A stretch of 64,000 nucleotides of DNA, taken from contig NC_088677.1 of assembly GCF_950023065.1 (NCBI RefSeq), positions 76,037,469 to 76,101,468 on the forward strand. Reading direction: 5' to 3'. A program made the translations under genes and the position numbers. This document shows positions 12,711 to 24,590 of the stretch, in pieces. Each line of letters opens with the position of its first letter. Position 1 is the first letter of the stretch. This stretch comes from Planococcus citri. Lineage: Eukaryota; Arthropoda; Insecta; Hemiptera; Pseudococcidae. The notes under the pieces are model-generated. The model was given only the letters and a program-made list of their open reading frames with translations, did no database searches and was not told where the DNA came from.

Positions 12711-14312
12711 TAAATTACATGCCTCAAATTGTTTATAAAACCAATTGTTTAATTGTTTGTTTATTTTCCTGTATAACAGAGCAAAGTCGGTTAATCTTGC
12801 CTACTGCGCAAGATGTTTTTTTTTTTTTAAATGATTTTTTCCAAGATGAAATGAATTTGAGAATTAAAAATCACTTGAATCAATTGGAATCTATCAAGCC
12901 AAAAATTTGAATGCGTTCCAAAGTCTGATTTTAATGCCTCTCGCTTCTCTTGCAGCCAATAAAACGTAATTTTAGATTTAAAAAATAACGAACTTCAGCA
13001 ATTGATAAACAGTAGTGAACTTGGCACGATCTCAATAAATACGATCAGATCGAAACGTTGATCAGATTGAATCTATTTAGACCTAATCAGATCTAATTGT
13101 GAGGCAAGGGGCGGGCGGATGTCCACTCATCGATTTCAGTATACCTTTTTCTTTTTCATACTTCGTGTTCAATTCAAGAATTGATGAAAAAAATTGTCGT
13201 CAATGGAGGGAGAAGGGCCGAAGTGGCAACAAATTTCTTCATACACGAGCCTAATATGAAGTCTAAGCAAAGCAATTGACTTACCTTAATCCTGGTGACG
13301 AAAATTGGACACTCACCTGCAACAAAGAAACAGAAAAAGTAATTGATTAGTTGATTAGGTACACATAAACTCATACTTTTTTTTTCAAAGTTGCCAAAAT
13401 TAGCAAAAGTCCTGATTTTTGCTGATATGTACTTTCCAAAAAAATCCATTTTTTTTCAAAAACTGCCAAAAAGTTCTGTTTGTTTCTAAAATGGTCTTAA
13501 GTCCTAGTTTTTTTTTTTTTGTCAAATTTTGTAATGAATTTCTGGTTTTTGCCTCAGTCAAATGCAATGAAGTCTGGACTGTTTTTCATTTTTTTCTTTT
13601 TTTGCAAAATGCTTTCTTGTTCTCCAGTTTTCTTCAAAAATTAGATTTTTGACTTTAAAAAATTCTGATCGAATAAATCTACCTCTACTGGCTGAATGAT
13701 TTGAAAAAAATACGAGGTTCTGCTTTTCCAAAAAATAATATGAATACCACCCAAATATGGGCACATCGAAAAGCAAAGGTGTCATATCGTCTTATCAAAT
13801 CGATCCAACGACTAAAAATAATGTTCCATAAATATAATTCAGGATATGTATAATATGTAATTCGATCGTACAAATATTTTTACGACTACCTAGTTCACAA
13901 TCATACAGATGTATCGTAATAATACGTACGAGATGTCAAACAAAAAACGTGAAATTATCGAGCATTTAAATTCGTGTAGATGGCGCGGGCGTTTGGTTTT
14001 TTTTTTACCTAATAATTTCGAAATTGTTGGCATTTTTCGCCGGACTCTCATCTTTCCTCTCTCTGTGAGTCTCAGGCGCTTATAGGACAACAACTCTGTA
14101 TCAGATCTAGTCCTATTCACATGTTATCAGCTACTTGGAATAGTTTTCAAAGATGCATATTGATAAGGGTGATCCTCCGGTGTGCATTCTTTGGCGTTTC
14201 GTTGAAGTTTTTTCAGATCAAAACGGCGATAGTTTTAATTATATTAATTTTTCTATTCGTTTGTGTGTGACTGTGTAGTAGGTACCTGTGCTCGTTTATA
14301 TCGTATTTTTTC
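12711..14312. other. non-coding: low-complexity then unique sequence
   Basis: Positions 13370-13660 carry degenerate 'ttgccaaaa..' repeat-like sequence with T runs. Positions 13680-14312 are unique. One insulator-like motif (13978-13986) is listed separately. No exon recognised. Confidence 0.4.
13978..13986 (+). promoter_or_regulatory. CTCF-like motif AGATGGCGC
   Basis: The nine bases AGATGGCGC fit the AGRKGGCGC core known for animal CTCF sites, in a unique stretch upstream of the visible wg exons. A nine-base match in 64 kb can be chance. Confidence 0.25.
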
Positions 14313-14340
14313 CTTCTTCTTCTTCTTCTTCTTCTTCTTC
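14313..14340. repeat. (TTC)n microsatellite
   Basis: A simple TTC trinucleotide run of about nine units follows a T run. Confidence 0.92.
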
Positions 14341-16240
14341 AACAACTACAATATTATTCATTTACGTATTTATACTACATGAAATATCTTAAGAAAGTGT
14401 AGGTTGTGTGAGAGGAGTTGGGAGTTATAGTGTGCGTGTGTTTCAGCTGCGGAATAAATACCTATGAAATTCGAACCGTTGAGGCTGAGGCTGTGCCTGT
14501 GCGCCTGTGCTCTGTGTGTGAATGATTAACCATCAAACGAACGGTATTGATAATGGCTCGCGTCGTTTTGAATATAATTATTTGTCGTTCGAGTGGAAAA
14601 TTAATCGAGTTTTTTTTTCCTCCTCATGCTTTGGAATTGGATGGTGGCTGTGGCTGGTTTGTTTCAAGGTGTTTTTCAACAGGGTTCTGTAAACCTATAG
14701 GTTATAATTTGATACTGTGTGTGCTGACAGAGCTTTGGTAGTAATTCCTCGTATCTCCCTCTCTGACCGCAGAAAATGCTCGCTTGGAGTATTAATTGAC
14801 AATTTTTTTACTTTTATCTGAAGTTGGAATCCATTTTTATTTATCGTATAGGATATTCTTGAGCGTTCGGAATGCTATGGTTTAATCAGTGCTACCAGAT
14901 TAAATGTTGAGAATTTGTATTCGAAATATACGAATAATGGAATTTGAAGATCATTTTTGTGCGGGGTTTTCAAAATTCGGCCAATATTATGCTCGAGAAT
15001 TTAAGCCATTTTCCCCCGGATTTTTTTTTGACAATTTAGCAAAAATCGAGAATTTTTGTATATTTTGGCCAAAGTTACAACTTTTCAACTTTGAGAAGAA
15101 AGTAGGACTTTTTTGGCAATTTGGCCAAAATCAGGACTTTTGACAATTTTAGCAAAAAGCATGACTTTTAAAAAAACAGGATTTTTTTTCAAATTTTGAT
15201 AAAAAGCAGGAATTTTTGGCAATTTTAACAGTTTTGAGAAAAATTAGCAGACTGCTGGGCACCCTGAGCAAAAAAGTTTCCAAAATGAAGCTTGACAGGT
15301 TAAAATTCTCAAAACATCAAATAAGAGAGACACCTTTAAATTCGAAATTTTGCATTTCAAGCACCGAGATAATTTCAAACAAGATTTCAAAATCTACAAC
15401 AGCTCCCTCCACCCTTAAAAAAGGCACTTTTCAGGAAGACCTTCTATCTCAAAATTCTAAACTCAAATTGTCAAGGGGGAATACAGGTTTTTTCCTGAAA
15501 TCGATTTTCTGTGATCGAATCATAACTGAAACGGTGACTTGAGAAATTGAATTTTTTTTATGTTAGAAAACTATTTTGTTCAAGGTTTTTTCGATTTTCC
15601 AAATCAATTTTATCAAAACAAATAACATTAGAGAGACAGAAGGAGGGCTGTGCAGAGAAGGAGGAAAGTAATGAAAAGAATTATCAGCAATACACAGTTG
15701 AAAATTTCATTTCATTCAATTTTTTACAAATTCTTGGAGAAAATTTCCATGTTCTGGAGCTTTTTCTTTGTCAAATAAAGCCGATTTTTATACAGTGAAA
15801 CCCCTCCCCCCTCCATTTTATCTTTCGTCCATCTTCGTTGAAAAAAATGGAACTTGCTTGCACCTTCATTCAAAAAATAAGAAAACTCGGAAAGATAAAA
15901 ATTTCCACCCTTTTGCATTCTAATCTTTGAATTTACTCCATTTTCATTTTTTAAAAAGTCATTATTGATTTTGACCCCCCCTCCCCTCCCTACCATCCAT
16001 GCCAACATCATAAAAAAGTAAAACTTTGGATCCCTCCAAAAAAAAAAGTTTACATTTTCATGTTTTTATTTCTAATCCTTAAATTTGATCAATTTTCATG
16101 ACTCCCCCCTCCCCCTACAGGATTAAAATGTGGAACTTGGGCTTCCCTAAAAATTTCAAAATTTGATAAAGAAGCAACGAACTGGATTTCATTTTATCTT
16201 TTGGATGTTTTCCACGAATATTGGCGAGGAAACAAGGAAG
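14341..16240. other. non-coding: unique stretch then A/T-rich repeats
   Basis: Positions 14341-14880 are unique, with a CTG/TGTG-rich tract (14478-14520). Positions 14900-15260 hold degenerate 'ttggcaattttggcaaaa' type repeats, and 15300-16240 is A/T-rich with C runs. A 21-codon hydrophobic frame from the ATG at 14464 was considered as the missing signal-peptide exon and not accepted. Confidence 0.35.
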
Positions 16241-16289
16241 GTTCTTAGAAAGAAAAAAAATAGATCAAGATTTTTCACCAGAAATGAAA

Positions 16290-16720
16290 ATTTTTTTCAA
16301 TTTTTTATGTCGTTCAATTTTTTTTGTCAACTTGGGAGACCTCCAAGCTCCATACAAGGGGATCAACATTGTTTGGAAGACCAAGGGAGGTCTTCTCTCT
16401 CTCAAAAAAAAAATAACAACTATGTACCTATTTAGAAAAATTCTGACCTAAGAAATGGAAAATTTTCGAAAATTTTTACCAACTTTATTTATTTGAATGT
16501 TTTGACTTTTTTCATGTACAACTTGGGAGAGGCTTCATACGAGCGATTCAACATGCTCGAGGGACTGGAATAGTGTTTTTTTCAGAAAATGTGATTATTG
16601 AATAGAATTATGACGCATGAAGTAAACAATTTCTAAATAAATCGAATTTTTCCAATTTTTCTCAATTTTTTCTGATTTGTTCAACTAGTTGGGAGGCAGG
16701 GGGAAGAGGGCTTTTTTCCA
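16290..16720. repeat. dispersed repeat family, + orientation (about 180-bp units)
   Basis: Units begin 'caacttgggaga' (about 16328 and 16520), with a degenerate third near 16680. Each goes on to 'ctccatacaag', '..caacattg' and a purine-rich tail. The same family occurs near 39.8-40.1 kb in the same orientation and near 53.2-53.7 kb in reverse. Confidence 0.5.
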
Positions 16721-17526
16721 CTAAAGGGGGAATTTAAAAAAACAATGACCAATTTTTCCAAAAAATTCATCAACTTCGTAAAATTGAAATTTCAAATTAC
16801 GAGCTCTGCACTGAAAACATGGAAAAATCTGTAATGTCCATTTTTAAATTAAATTAATTCAATAAATCATACGAAGAGGTTGAGAACGAGGAAGAGGGTA
16901 CTGAAATGAATCCAACACTTTGTGCTTTCATTTTCCAATTTCATCCTCAAAAAGTTCATTCGACAGCTACGTATTTTCCAACAACCTCTTTGATATTCCC
17001 AAAAAGAGCCTCTATAAGCAAAGCAAGAGACAGACAGAGAGATGATTTCAGCACAATAAGGAGGCAAATATGGAATCACAACTATGTCCGGTTAGCTCGA
17101 AATTTTCATCTTGGCGTATATTTGGGAACACGAGCAATACGTATTTCGCAGATATACCTACTTAAAGCTGGGTAAAGTGATAAACATATTCCCACGTATG
17201 GGTACCTACGATACATTTTCAGGTGTACTTTAGCTGCGTCATTTAAGTAAGCGAACCGAGAGTATATTAACTCGCTCGAATCACCACCATTCACCGCGTA
17301 TATGACAGCTAAAATAAGCTCACGTATACGTTTATCTTTAGGTTAAATCTCGTTTTTATATATTTTTTAAAACCTAGCTCTCACACTGATGAGAAAATGG
17401 ACCAAAAAAAAACCATATCTACCTACTACGAGTATTTTATACCATTCGTGTACCATATAGGTATTTATTGCTTCATCGAGCCGAGCCACAATTAATTTCC
17501 TTCCTTTTTTTTGCTTTTTTTCGCAG
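16721..17526. other. unique sequence immediately upstream of the first visible wg exon
   Basis: Unique sequence ends in a pyrimidine tract (17499-17524) and the AG acceptor at 17525-17526. It is therefore the 3' end of wg intron 1, which separates the signal-peptide exon from this one. No exon recognised in it. Confidence 0.55.
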
Positions 17527-17795
17527 GGGTATAGCTAAAGCCGGAGAACCAAATAATTTGTTACCAATGACCCCCGGAATGGTGCGTCACTCGTTAGATC
17601 CAAACACGATGTACAACTTTCGCAAAAAGCAGAAACGTTTAGTTCGAGAAAACGCCGGAGTGCTCGAGGCTATATCTCGAGGCGCGAAATTAGCCATAGA
17701 CGAATGTCAATACCAGTTCAAAAATCATCAATGGAACTGCTCCACTACCAACTACTTCAAAGGCAAAAATATATTCGGCAAGATCGTAGATAAAG
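17527..17795 (+). CDS. wg: Wnt-1/Wingless, first visible coding exon (N-terminal part of mature protein)
   Basis: This exon encodes the start of the mature secreted Wnt-1 (Wingless) ligand, a lipid-modified glycoprotein that signals through Frizzled/LRP receptors. It follows a good acceptor (pyrimidine tract, then TTTCGCAG ending at 17526). Its first base completes a split codon, so the upstream intron is phase 2. Reading begins GIAKAGEPNN, the wording of insect wingless just after the signal-peptide exon. It continues through a KKQKRLVREN basic helix, an ECQYQF motif, WNCST (an N-glycosylation sequon holding a conserved cysteine) and FGKIVDKG. It ends at AAAG|GTAAGC with a phase-1 donor. The frame is open upstream to an ATG at 17468, but that stretch covers the polypyrimidine tract and acceptor and is not a credible start. 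Wnt family identity is certain; assignment to Wnt-1 rests on GIAKAGEPNN together with the later exons. Confidence 0.95.
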
Positions 17796-17801
17796 GTAAG
17801 C

Positions 17802-19690
17802 ACTTACACGACGACCTAACTACCTATATAAACCTATCCTATTCATTGAAAAAAAAATAAAATAACCGACAACAGGAAAAGAAAGAGAGAAGCCAAACGT
17901 TGGCCAATTTATTAGATTTTTTAAACGGACAATAGGCTTAAACGACCCTTCACCCTCATGGTCTTCATTCAATGACCCTATATATATATACCGTAAACGT
18001 GGACAAAAGGTGTACACACCCCGCAGATACATAAGCACCTAAATTAGCCATATAGGTCTGCACCCAAACCAAGGGTGGTTCTTATCACCGAACCGGTCTA
18101 CATCTCGGTGCTTGCTCTTGCTCTTGCTCTTTTTTTTTGGCCAGCATTTTAATGCAAATTTATAAATCATCGCGATAGAACGATGAGTGAGGCAGGGCAG
18201 AGAGTAGGTATATGTCTATTTAAGTATATAGAGAGATGGTGATGAGCAGGGCTGGTTGATGCTAAAGACCAGATGCGCATCGCACCATTCACTATAAAAA
18301 CGCGGTGACATGTTTGACATAATGTTTATCAATTGGACATTTATTATTGTACATGTCATCGTACATGATGGATAATCGCAGCAGGAGTTCGCTTCGTGGA
18401 GCGAGTTCGACTCGCTGAAGCGGCCTGCCGAGAGTAGTTTTTATCTATGTAGTACACACAAGACTTTATTAACGACGACGAGTACCATCACCGATGCGTG
18501 GCTACAATACACATACTCTCGTATGTATTTGTAGTAGGTACTGTACATTGCATTTATACATAAGATCTTTGGCCTGATGCTCGTTGACCAATGTCAAGTA
18601 CATACACAGGATATCTTTTATGATGATTGTTTCATCTCCTCATTCGACAGACCAGTGTACTACCCTTTTGCCAAACATAATATAGTCTGGCAGCAGAAAG
18701 GCTTGGGTGGAGTGGATTTTTTTCATTCGATTTCGCCAAAATGGATGGTCTGCGAACGGATATCCCAACTTAATTTCATTTTAATCGAACAAAAAAACCA
18801 CAAGAACTGGGTGTACCTGGGTACTTCTCATATTAAGTATATTATAATCTTCAATTATTATCAAGTCTGGAGGTTGAATCTTGCAAAAATATGCGATTAT
18901 ATGCTACCTATTCAAATTAGACGAGGGTTAATGGGCTTATTATAGTACAATAATGAGCTATATTATGTGTACCTATACATCACAGACACTTATTATTCCC
19001 ATCTTTTGAGGTCAATTTTTGAGATCTGAGGTGAAAGGGGCGTTAAAAACAAGCCACCCTTTTTTGAAAATTGAAAAAAATTGCACGTTGGAGTAAGAAT
19101 TTCAAATAGGGGGTGGAAAAATTACCACATGTTTTCAAGTTCTCAAAACTGAATCCGCATTTCAAAGTGGCAGTTGAAACGAATTGTTTATTTTCATTTC
19201 AATCTCTTCCCCTTTCCCTCCCCATCAACCTTATTTTTTCCACAATACGTCTCTCTCACAATAAAATGCATACAAATGGTCCACATTCTGATTAAGAAAT
19301 TGAAAAAAAAACTGTAAATCCCAAAATTTTGAATAATTTTCGAGTGAATTTTCAGAAGGTTTTACTCAACAATAAATTGAAATCTATTACCACAGCTCCC
19401 TCCCACCCTCCTTCCTTCCCATTCAGAAAATCGCAACCTTTCTCATTTTTTTCATAATTTTTCATTTCCTATAAAACATTTCGAAAATATTTATTCAAAA
19501 ATTCTTTCCCTTTTTTCAGGAATTCCCAAAATATTTGCTTCCATCATGAACATTTCGTTAAAAATGATTTTTACACATTCAAGTATTTAAAAAAAAAAAA
19601 AAAAAAAGAATTGGAAAAAATGTTTTTTACATTTTTCTAAAAAGTTGAAGATGAAAAAAAATCAGAAAAACACAAAAATTTGTCGAGATC
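17802..19690. other. 5' part of the 27-kb wg intron: unique sequence
   Basis: Unique up to about 18960, then A/T-rich. It contains a strong imperfect hairpin (18381-18428) and a 122-codon frame (18577-18945) with no recognised motif, signal or splice context. That frame is not called as a gene. Confidence 0.45.
18381..18428. other. strong imperfect hairpin in wg intron
   Basis: Three nested complementary blocks fold into one stem: GCAGG with CCTGC, CGCTTC with GAAGCG, and AGCGAGT with ACTCGCT around a TCG loop. Small internal bulges (AGTT, GTGG, G) separate them. That is 18 paired bases in 48, GC-rich in an AT-rich setting. It may be a structured RNA element, a paired binding site or chance. 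Confidence 0.55.
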
Positions 19691-20090
19691 AAAATTATGC
19701 CCCCTCACCTTCCTCCCCACCTATAATCCAATTATTCACAAATATGAAATCAAAATTCAAGCCTTCATTTTTCAAACAGGACTGTCGAGAAGGGGGAAGG
19801 CCAAAAGGGGGCTGTTTTCCCGGGGCGGGCGCTTCCGGCAAAAGAATGGCCTGTGATGAAAGAAAACCCTGTTTTTTCATTGAATTTCTAAAAAAAAAAA
19901 TCATTCAAATTTTAAGGTTTTAAAGTAAAAAAAAAAATTCTCGCATAAAAAGAACCATCGTTTTTATGCCCCTTGAAATACAAATTTTCAATGAAAAAAA
20001 AAAAAATTTTAGACCTCACGTAAAATCAATTTTTCAAAAACTTTCATCCTTGCTTCGCTCGGGCCAATTCATTTCTTGTTTTGAAATTAA
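19690..20090. repeat. dispersed repeat, copy A (inverted copy near 49.1-49.6 kb)
   Basis: 'ggcaaaagaatggcctgtgatgaaag' type sequence followed by 'aaaaccctgtttttt', and later 'cttcatccttgcttcgctcggg', all reappear as reverse complements at about 49220-49560. The shared blocks keep their order and spacing. No coding frame spans the copy. Confidence 0.6.
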
Positions 20091-21860
20091 ATAACTCACA
20101 TTTGGGCTTCAAAAATTCAAAATAAAAAATTGAAAATTCTTGTAAGTCACATGAATATGATATCAATTGGCAAAATTAGTATTTTTTCCAATTCATTTTG
20201 CAAATTGAAAATCCTGGGGGGGGGGCAAAAATTTATTGAAAAATTCATAGAATTTGTGACCCTCGAATTGCTTTAAATCAACAAAAAACGAAGAAAATTG
20301 CAACTCAGGAAAAATCAATGAAAGATTATCAAAGAATTTTAACAAATTTGAAAAACATCTCAGTGATTTGAATACATTCAAGTGACTTTTTTATCTGATT
20401 ATTCTGTGATTTCACTGATTTTAGAGTGATTTTTCTTTGGTTTTTCAACGACTTTTCAAACTTTGATTAGGTACTACATAGCGATGAAGTTTTTTCACAA
20501 AATTTTTTGTGTGTCGAGATTCTTACAGAATCATCAAATCATTGTGATTTTGTTTCAACTTTTGACTTACGTAATGATTACTGGTGATTTTTTTCCCGAT
20601 TTTTCAATAATTTAACTGATTTGGGTGAAATTTTTTTCAATTATTTATTGATTTCAACCATTTATTCTCAATGATTTTCATGTACCTAATGTTTTTTTAA
20701 AAAAATCGGTAATTTTGGCGATTTGTTTTTTCGATTTTTCCACAATTTCAGAGATAATTCTCAGATTTTTCAGTAGCTTCGATCGCTGATTTCACTCTGA
20801 GGAAACTTTTCCACTGAATTGTTTCTGTATTGCAGTTCTTGATACAAAATCTCAGGAAATTCCAATGACTTTCCAGTCATTTTTCCTGAATTTTTCTGTG
20901 ATTTCAGTGATTATTTAATTAACCGCTCCTTATAATTTTACTGATTTCTTATGACTTTTTCTGTTTTTTCAGTGATTTCAATTACTGATCTCACTGATTT
21001 GGAATTTTTCAACGAATATCTCTGTGCTGCAATTTTTGCAGAATCTCAACAACTGTTCATGATGTTGAAGCAATTTTTTCTTGAATTTTCCAGTAATTTC
21101 GGTGATTTTTTTCCCCATAGCTATTAACTATTCAGTAGGTACTTGAACCTAACTAGTGACTAACTAAAATTATTATTGATTTCACTGCAACAAATTTTTT
21201 TCACAAAATTTCTTCTCAAGTTGCGATTCTGTTCCAGTGAACTTTCCTCAATTTTTCCACAATTATTATTTCAGTGATGAATTTTCACTGAGTTTTAGTG
21301 AATTTTTTCTTATTTTTCAGTAGCCTTAATCAATACTTACTGCTTCATCGCAATGAAAATTGTTCACTGAATTCACTCAGTTTTGTGAGTTTTGATTTTC
21401 TAGGGACTTCTCTTCAATTTTTTCAAAATTTCAATATTTAATATCGATAGATTTTGATTATTTTCTAGTGAATTTTTTTCAAATTTCTGCAAATTTTGGT
21501 AATTTTTTTCAACCTTTACGATTTTACTGATTTTAGAGATTTTCCCCTTGTTTTTTTTAGTAACTTCTATCACTAATTTTTCTATTTTTGACGCCAACTT
21601 TTTTTTTCACAGATTTTCAGAAAAGTTTCATAATTTTTCTCCAATTTTCCGATGATTTTAGTGATTTTTTTCTCCAATTTATCAATGTTTCTACTCACCA
21701 CACAATAAGGTTTTGTTTCCAACGTCCTTCCAAATTTTGTTAACCCTCCCCCCCTCCCCCCCACCCTCCCAATAAATGACTTCTTCAACAAATCGCTCAA
21801 CCAGACTTCAATTTCATCCATCCACATTGAAAAAAATCTTAGAATCTGTTCAAGAGTCAT
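20091..21860. repeat. degenerate GATTTCA/TTTTTCAGTGA simple-repeat region
   Basis: From about 20340 to 21700 the DNA is dominated by variants of 'gtgatttcactgattt' and 'ttttcagtgatttc' with no fixed period, mixed with T runs. A C-rich run lies at about 21742-21768. No gene content. Confidence 0.55.
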
Positions 21861-23574
21861 TTTCCACCAATCTCAGTACATATGTATATGAAATAACGTA
21901 CCGCACATGCGCATCTCACGAAACACACTAATTAATCCATCAAAACCGATACGATGCCAACCCTGGGGGCCTGTGGACACGTAGTACCTAGACCTACCAT
22001 AGTACGAGTATATATTAAACACGCTGTATGCACAGTGTACCTATTACCTACACCAGCTGAGTGAGTCTTTCGACGACGACTGGACCATTAATCATTTCTA
22101 GGCACACTTTTCGGCGCTTGGTGCTTGCGTTTGTGTATGATGTGGATGCCGAAGCCGCGTAAAAAGCCAAAAGCCGCACCGATAGACGATATACTTGTAT
22201 TTACATGTACACATGCTGCTTTACTATATACAGAATATGAATATACACTTATACATCGTCGAGCTACGAGCCTTATGGTGATGAGATGCACGAGAGGGGG
22301 CACAGAACTGCACTCAGCACATACCCACATAGTATATAAATGATGATGTGGCCAGCTCATATATAGTAAATTGAATTGAAATCGTCTCTCTTGTGTGCTT
22401 TATGCAGTACCAACAAAATGCATGGATACAGCGACAGGTACCTGCTCTACTTCTACTCTCCTGTTTCTCTACACCTTTATAAACAAATACCCAACTACAA
22501 ACTGACCTACCGCATTAGAGTTTTTATTAACGTAATTATAATCGCGTACACGGCCTATCTGGTCTCTATTGTCTTTTCATGTAGGCTGCAGGTATCCTAT
22601 CAGTAGGTACGTATGACTCGAGTCAATGCATAATTGCACATATACCTACATACCTACTGTTCGCTATCTTCACTCTTCTCAGCATATACGAGCTTATCGA
22701 CCAATTGAATTTTCGCGCCGATCGTACTACATTAACGAATGGTCGTTAGTGTCGCCATTTTGCATGCAGTTAGCTCGCGGTCGCGGTAGCATTGGCAGCA
22801 ATATACCTGCAGCTGCAACGCGCGCGCCCATAAGATCGCCAACACTCATTCATTGTATATTAATATTACTCGTACGTCTGCGCCGCACCGCGCCGCCGCT
22901 CTCTTTAGGTTTGGCCAGCATCCAACATTTTAAAATAATAGATCTTATCGGGCGCCCTCGCTTCGAATCCGCCATAAGTTGATTTTCTACTACGAGCAGT
23001 ACACACATTATACCTATACAGTATACAGAAACACGCAAACCGCTTTCATTACAAGCTAATTCATGAAATTGAAATCGAAATCTCAGATGTATCAAGAGTC
23101 GCGATCGAGGTGAAATTTAACGCGAGATTTTTCGTATTTGCACTTTTTACTTTTTGTATCATTTCATTCGCAAAATGAATGTAGATGACGTGGGATTTTT
23201 GAAATTAGAAAGTGACGTCGTGAATATTTCATATTTTAACAAGTCAGAAGCAGATTTGATAATTAAGGTCCTTCCTTCCTCCGAGTTTACACAGGAATTG
23301 GTCACAATTTGACTAGACAAAAACTTCATCAGTTTGTGGCAAAAAACTCGAAAACCCCACCGAGTCAATGGCAACAAGGTTTTCATAACTTAAGGAACGA
23401 ATGCTCCTCAACAAATTAACCTGACCTTACAGACTTTCTGGAATCCTCTGATTCGTCTTACATATAATAATTAAACCTAAGAGATGAAAAAAAACTCTCA
23501 CGCATTGAGCGTGAGAAGACCGACTTTTCGTAAAATAAAAATCTTTTACGAACGAATTGATCCACTTTTCTTAA
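21861..23574. other. unique intronic island, partly GC- and CpG-rich
   Basis: Unique sequence. About 22730-22960 is locally GC-rich with CGCGCGC and several CpGs. The overlapping frames of 70-118 codons on both strands look like chance frames of higher-GC DNA. This is a candidate regulatory island. Confidence 0.4.
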
Positions 23575-24110
23575 AACATTCATTCGCGAACGAATTGATT
23601 CGTTTAAGTGACTCGTTCGCGAACGAATCGATTCGTACAAATGACTCGGTCGTTCGCGAACGAATCGATTCGTACAAGTGACTCGGTCGTTTGCGAACGA
23701 ATCCATTCGTGTAAGTGACTCGTTCGCGAACGAATCGATTCGTATAAGTGAATCGTTCGCGAACGAATCGATTCGTACAAGTGACTCGGTCGTTCGCGAA
23801 CGAATCGATTCGTATAAGTGACTCGTTCGCGAACGAATCGATTCGTATAAGTCACTCGTTCGCGAACAAATCGATTCGTATAGGTGACTCGTTCACGAAT
23901 GAATCGATTCATATAAGTGATTCGTTCGCGAACGAATCGATTCATATAAGTGATTCGTTCGCGAACGAATCGATTCATTTACTCAATTTATTTTTTCTGA
24001 ATCATTCGCGAACGAATTGACATTTGTTTGTGAATCATTCGCGAACGAATTGATTTCTATTAGTGACTCATTCGCGAACGAATTGATTCATAAACTAAAG
24101 AATTGATCGA
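23575..24110. repeat. compact tandem array of 33-37-bp units with two palindromes per unit
   Basis: About 15 units carry the 14-base palindrome TCGTTCGCGAACGA overlapping CGAATCGATTCG, itself a 12-base palindrome, and a spacer such as TACAAGTGACTCG. Units are 33 bp, or 37 bp when they include an extra GTCG. The last units (after about 23980) are spaced and diverged. Because 33 is divisible by three, both strands stay open for 90-124 codons (for example a repeated NRFVRERVTYT on the minus strand). These frames follow from the repeat and are not called as genes. Confidence 0.93.
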
Positions 24111-24590
24111 TTCGTTGACGAATTGTTCTTTCAAAAAATTGATCAATTCGTTCATGAATGATTCACCAAAAATTGAGGGTCGTATTAGTACTTTGTAAGA
24201 ATCGAGCAGGTCTAATGAAATTTCAAGTTCCATCGAAATCGATTCAGCCATTTTGTAGGTAATGAGTTTTAAAAATTGTTGAAAAAAAATGTTGTCGCTC
24301 AATAAACTTGAAATCTTTGAGCTTTTGGAACTTGATGATGATGGTGAAACGTGCGGCTAGTAGTCTAGTTGTGAAACTACAAATTTAATCAAAATTGGTT
24401 CAGCCGTTCCTGAGAAATTCAATTTTTAATGAATTTTGTGCAAAGTCACCCCGTGAAAATTACAAAAAGCTCAATTTTGTTTTCGATTACGCACGAAAGC
24501 TACGAACTTTTGGATCATGGTGCAAGTCTGACGTCATAGGAATGGTGATGGACTTGTGATACTTCAAGTTTCACGAAAATTTCGAATCAT

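Noticed and set aside
14464..14529. A 21-codon frame with a hydrophobic Leu/Cys/Ala stretch, as the missing wg signal-peptide exon
   Set aside because: The stretch lies in a CTG/TGTG simple-sequence tract. The only phase-2 donors are weak (CT before GTGTGT), and the expected basic linker and Trp codon before GIAKAG are missing.
17468..17526. ATG at 17468 as the start of the Wnt protein
   Set aside because: The intervening bases are a polypyrimidine tract and AG acceptor, and the predicted 20 residues do not match a Wnt N-terminus.
18577..18945. 122-codon plus-strand frame in the large intron
   Set aside because: No family motif, start context or splice signals recognised. Its length is within chance for this much sequence.
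23604..23978. 124-codon minus-strand frame with repeated NRFVRERVTYT
   Set aside because: It arises because the tandem unit is mostly 33 bp (11 codons). The opposite strand is open as well, and there is no gene context.
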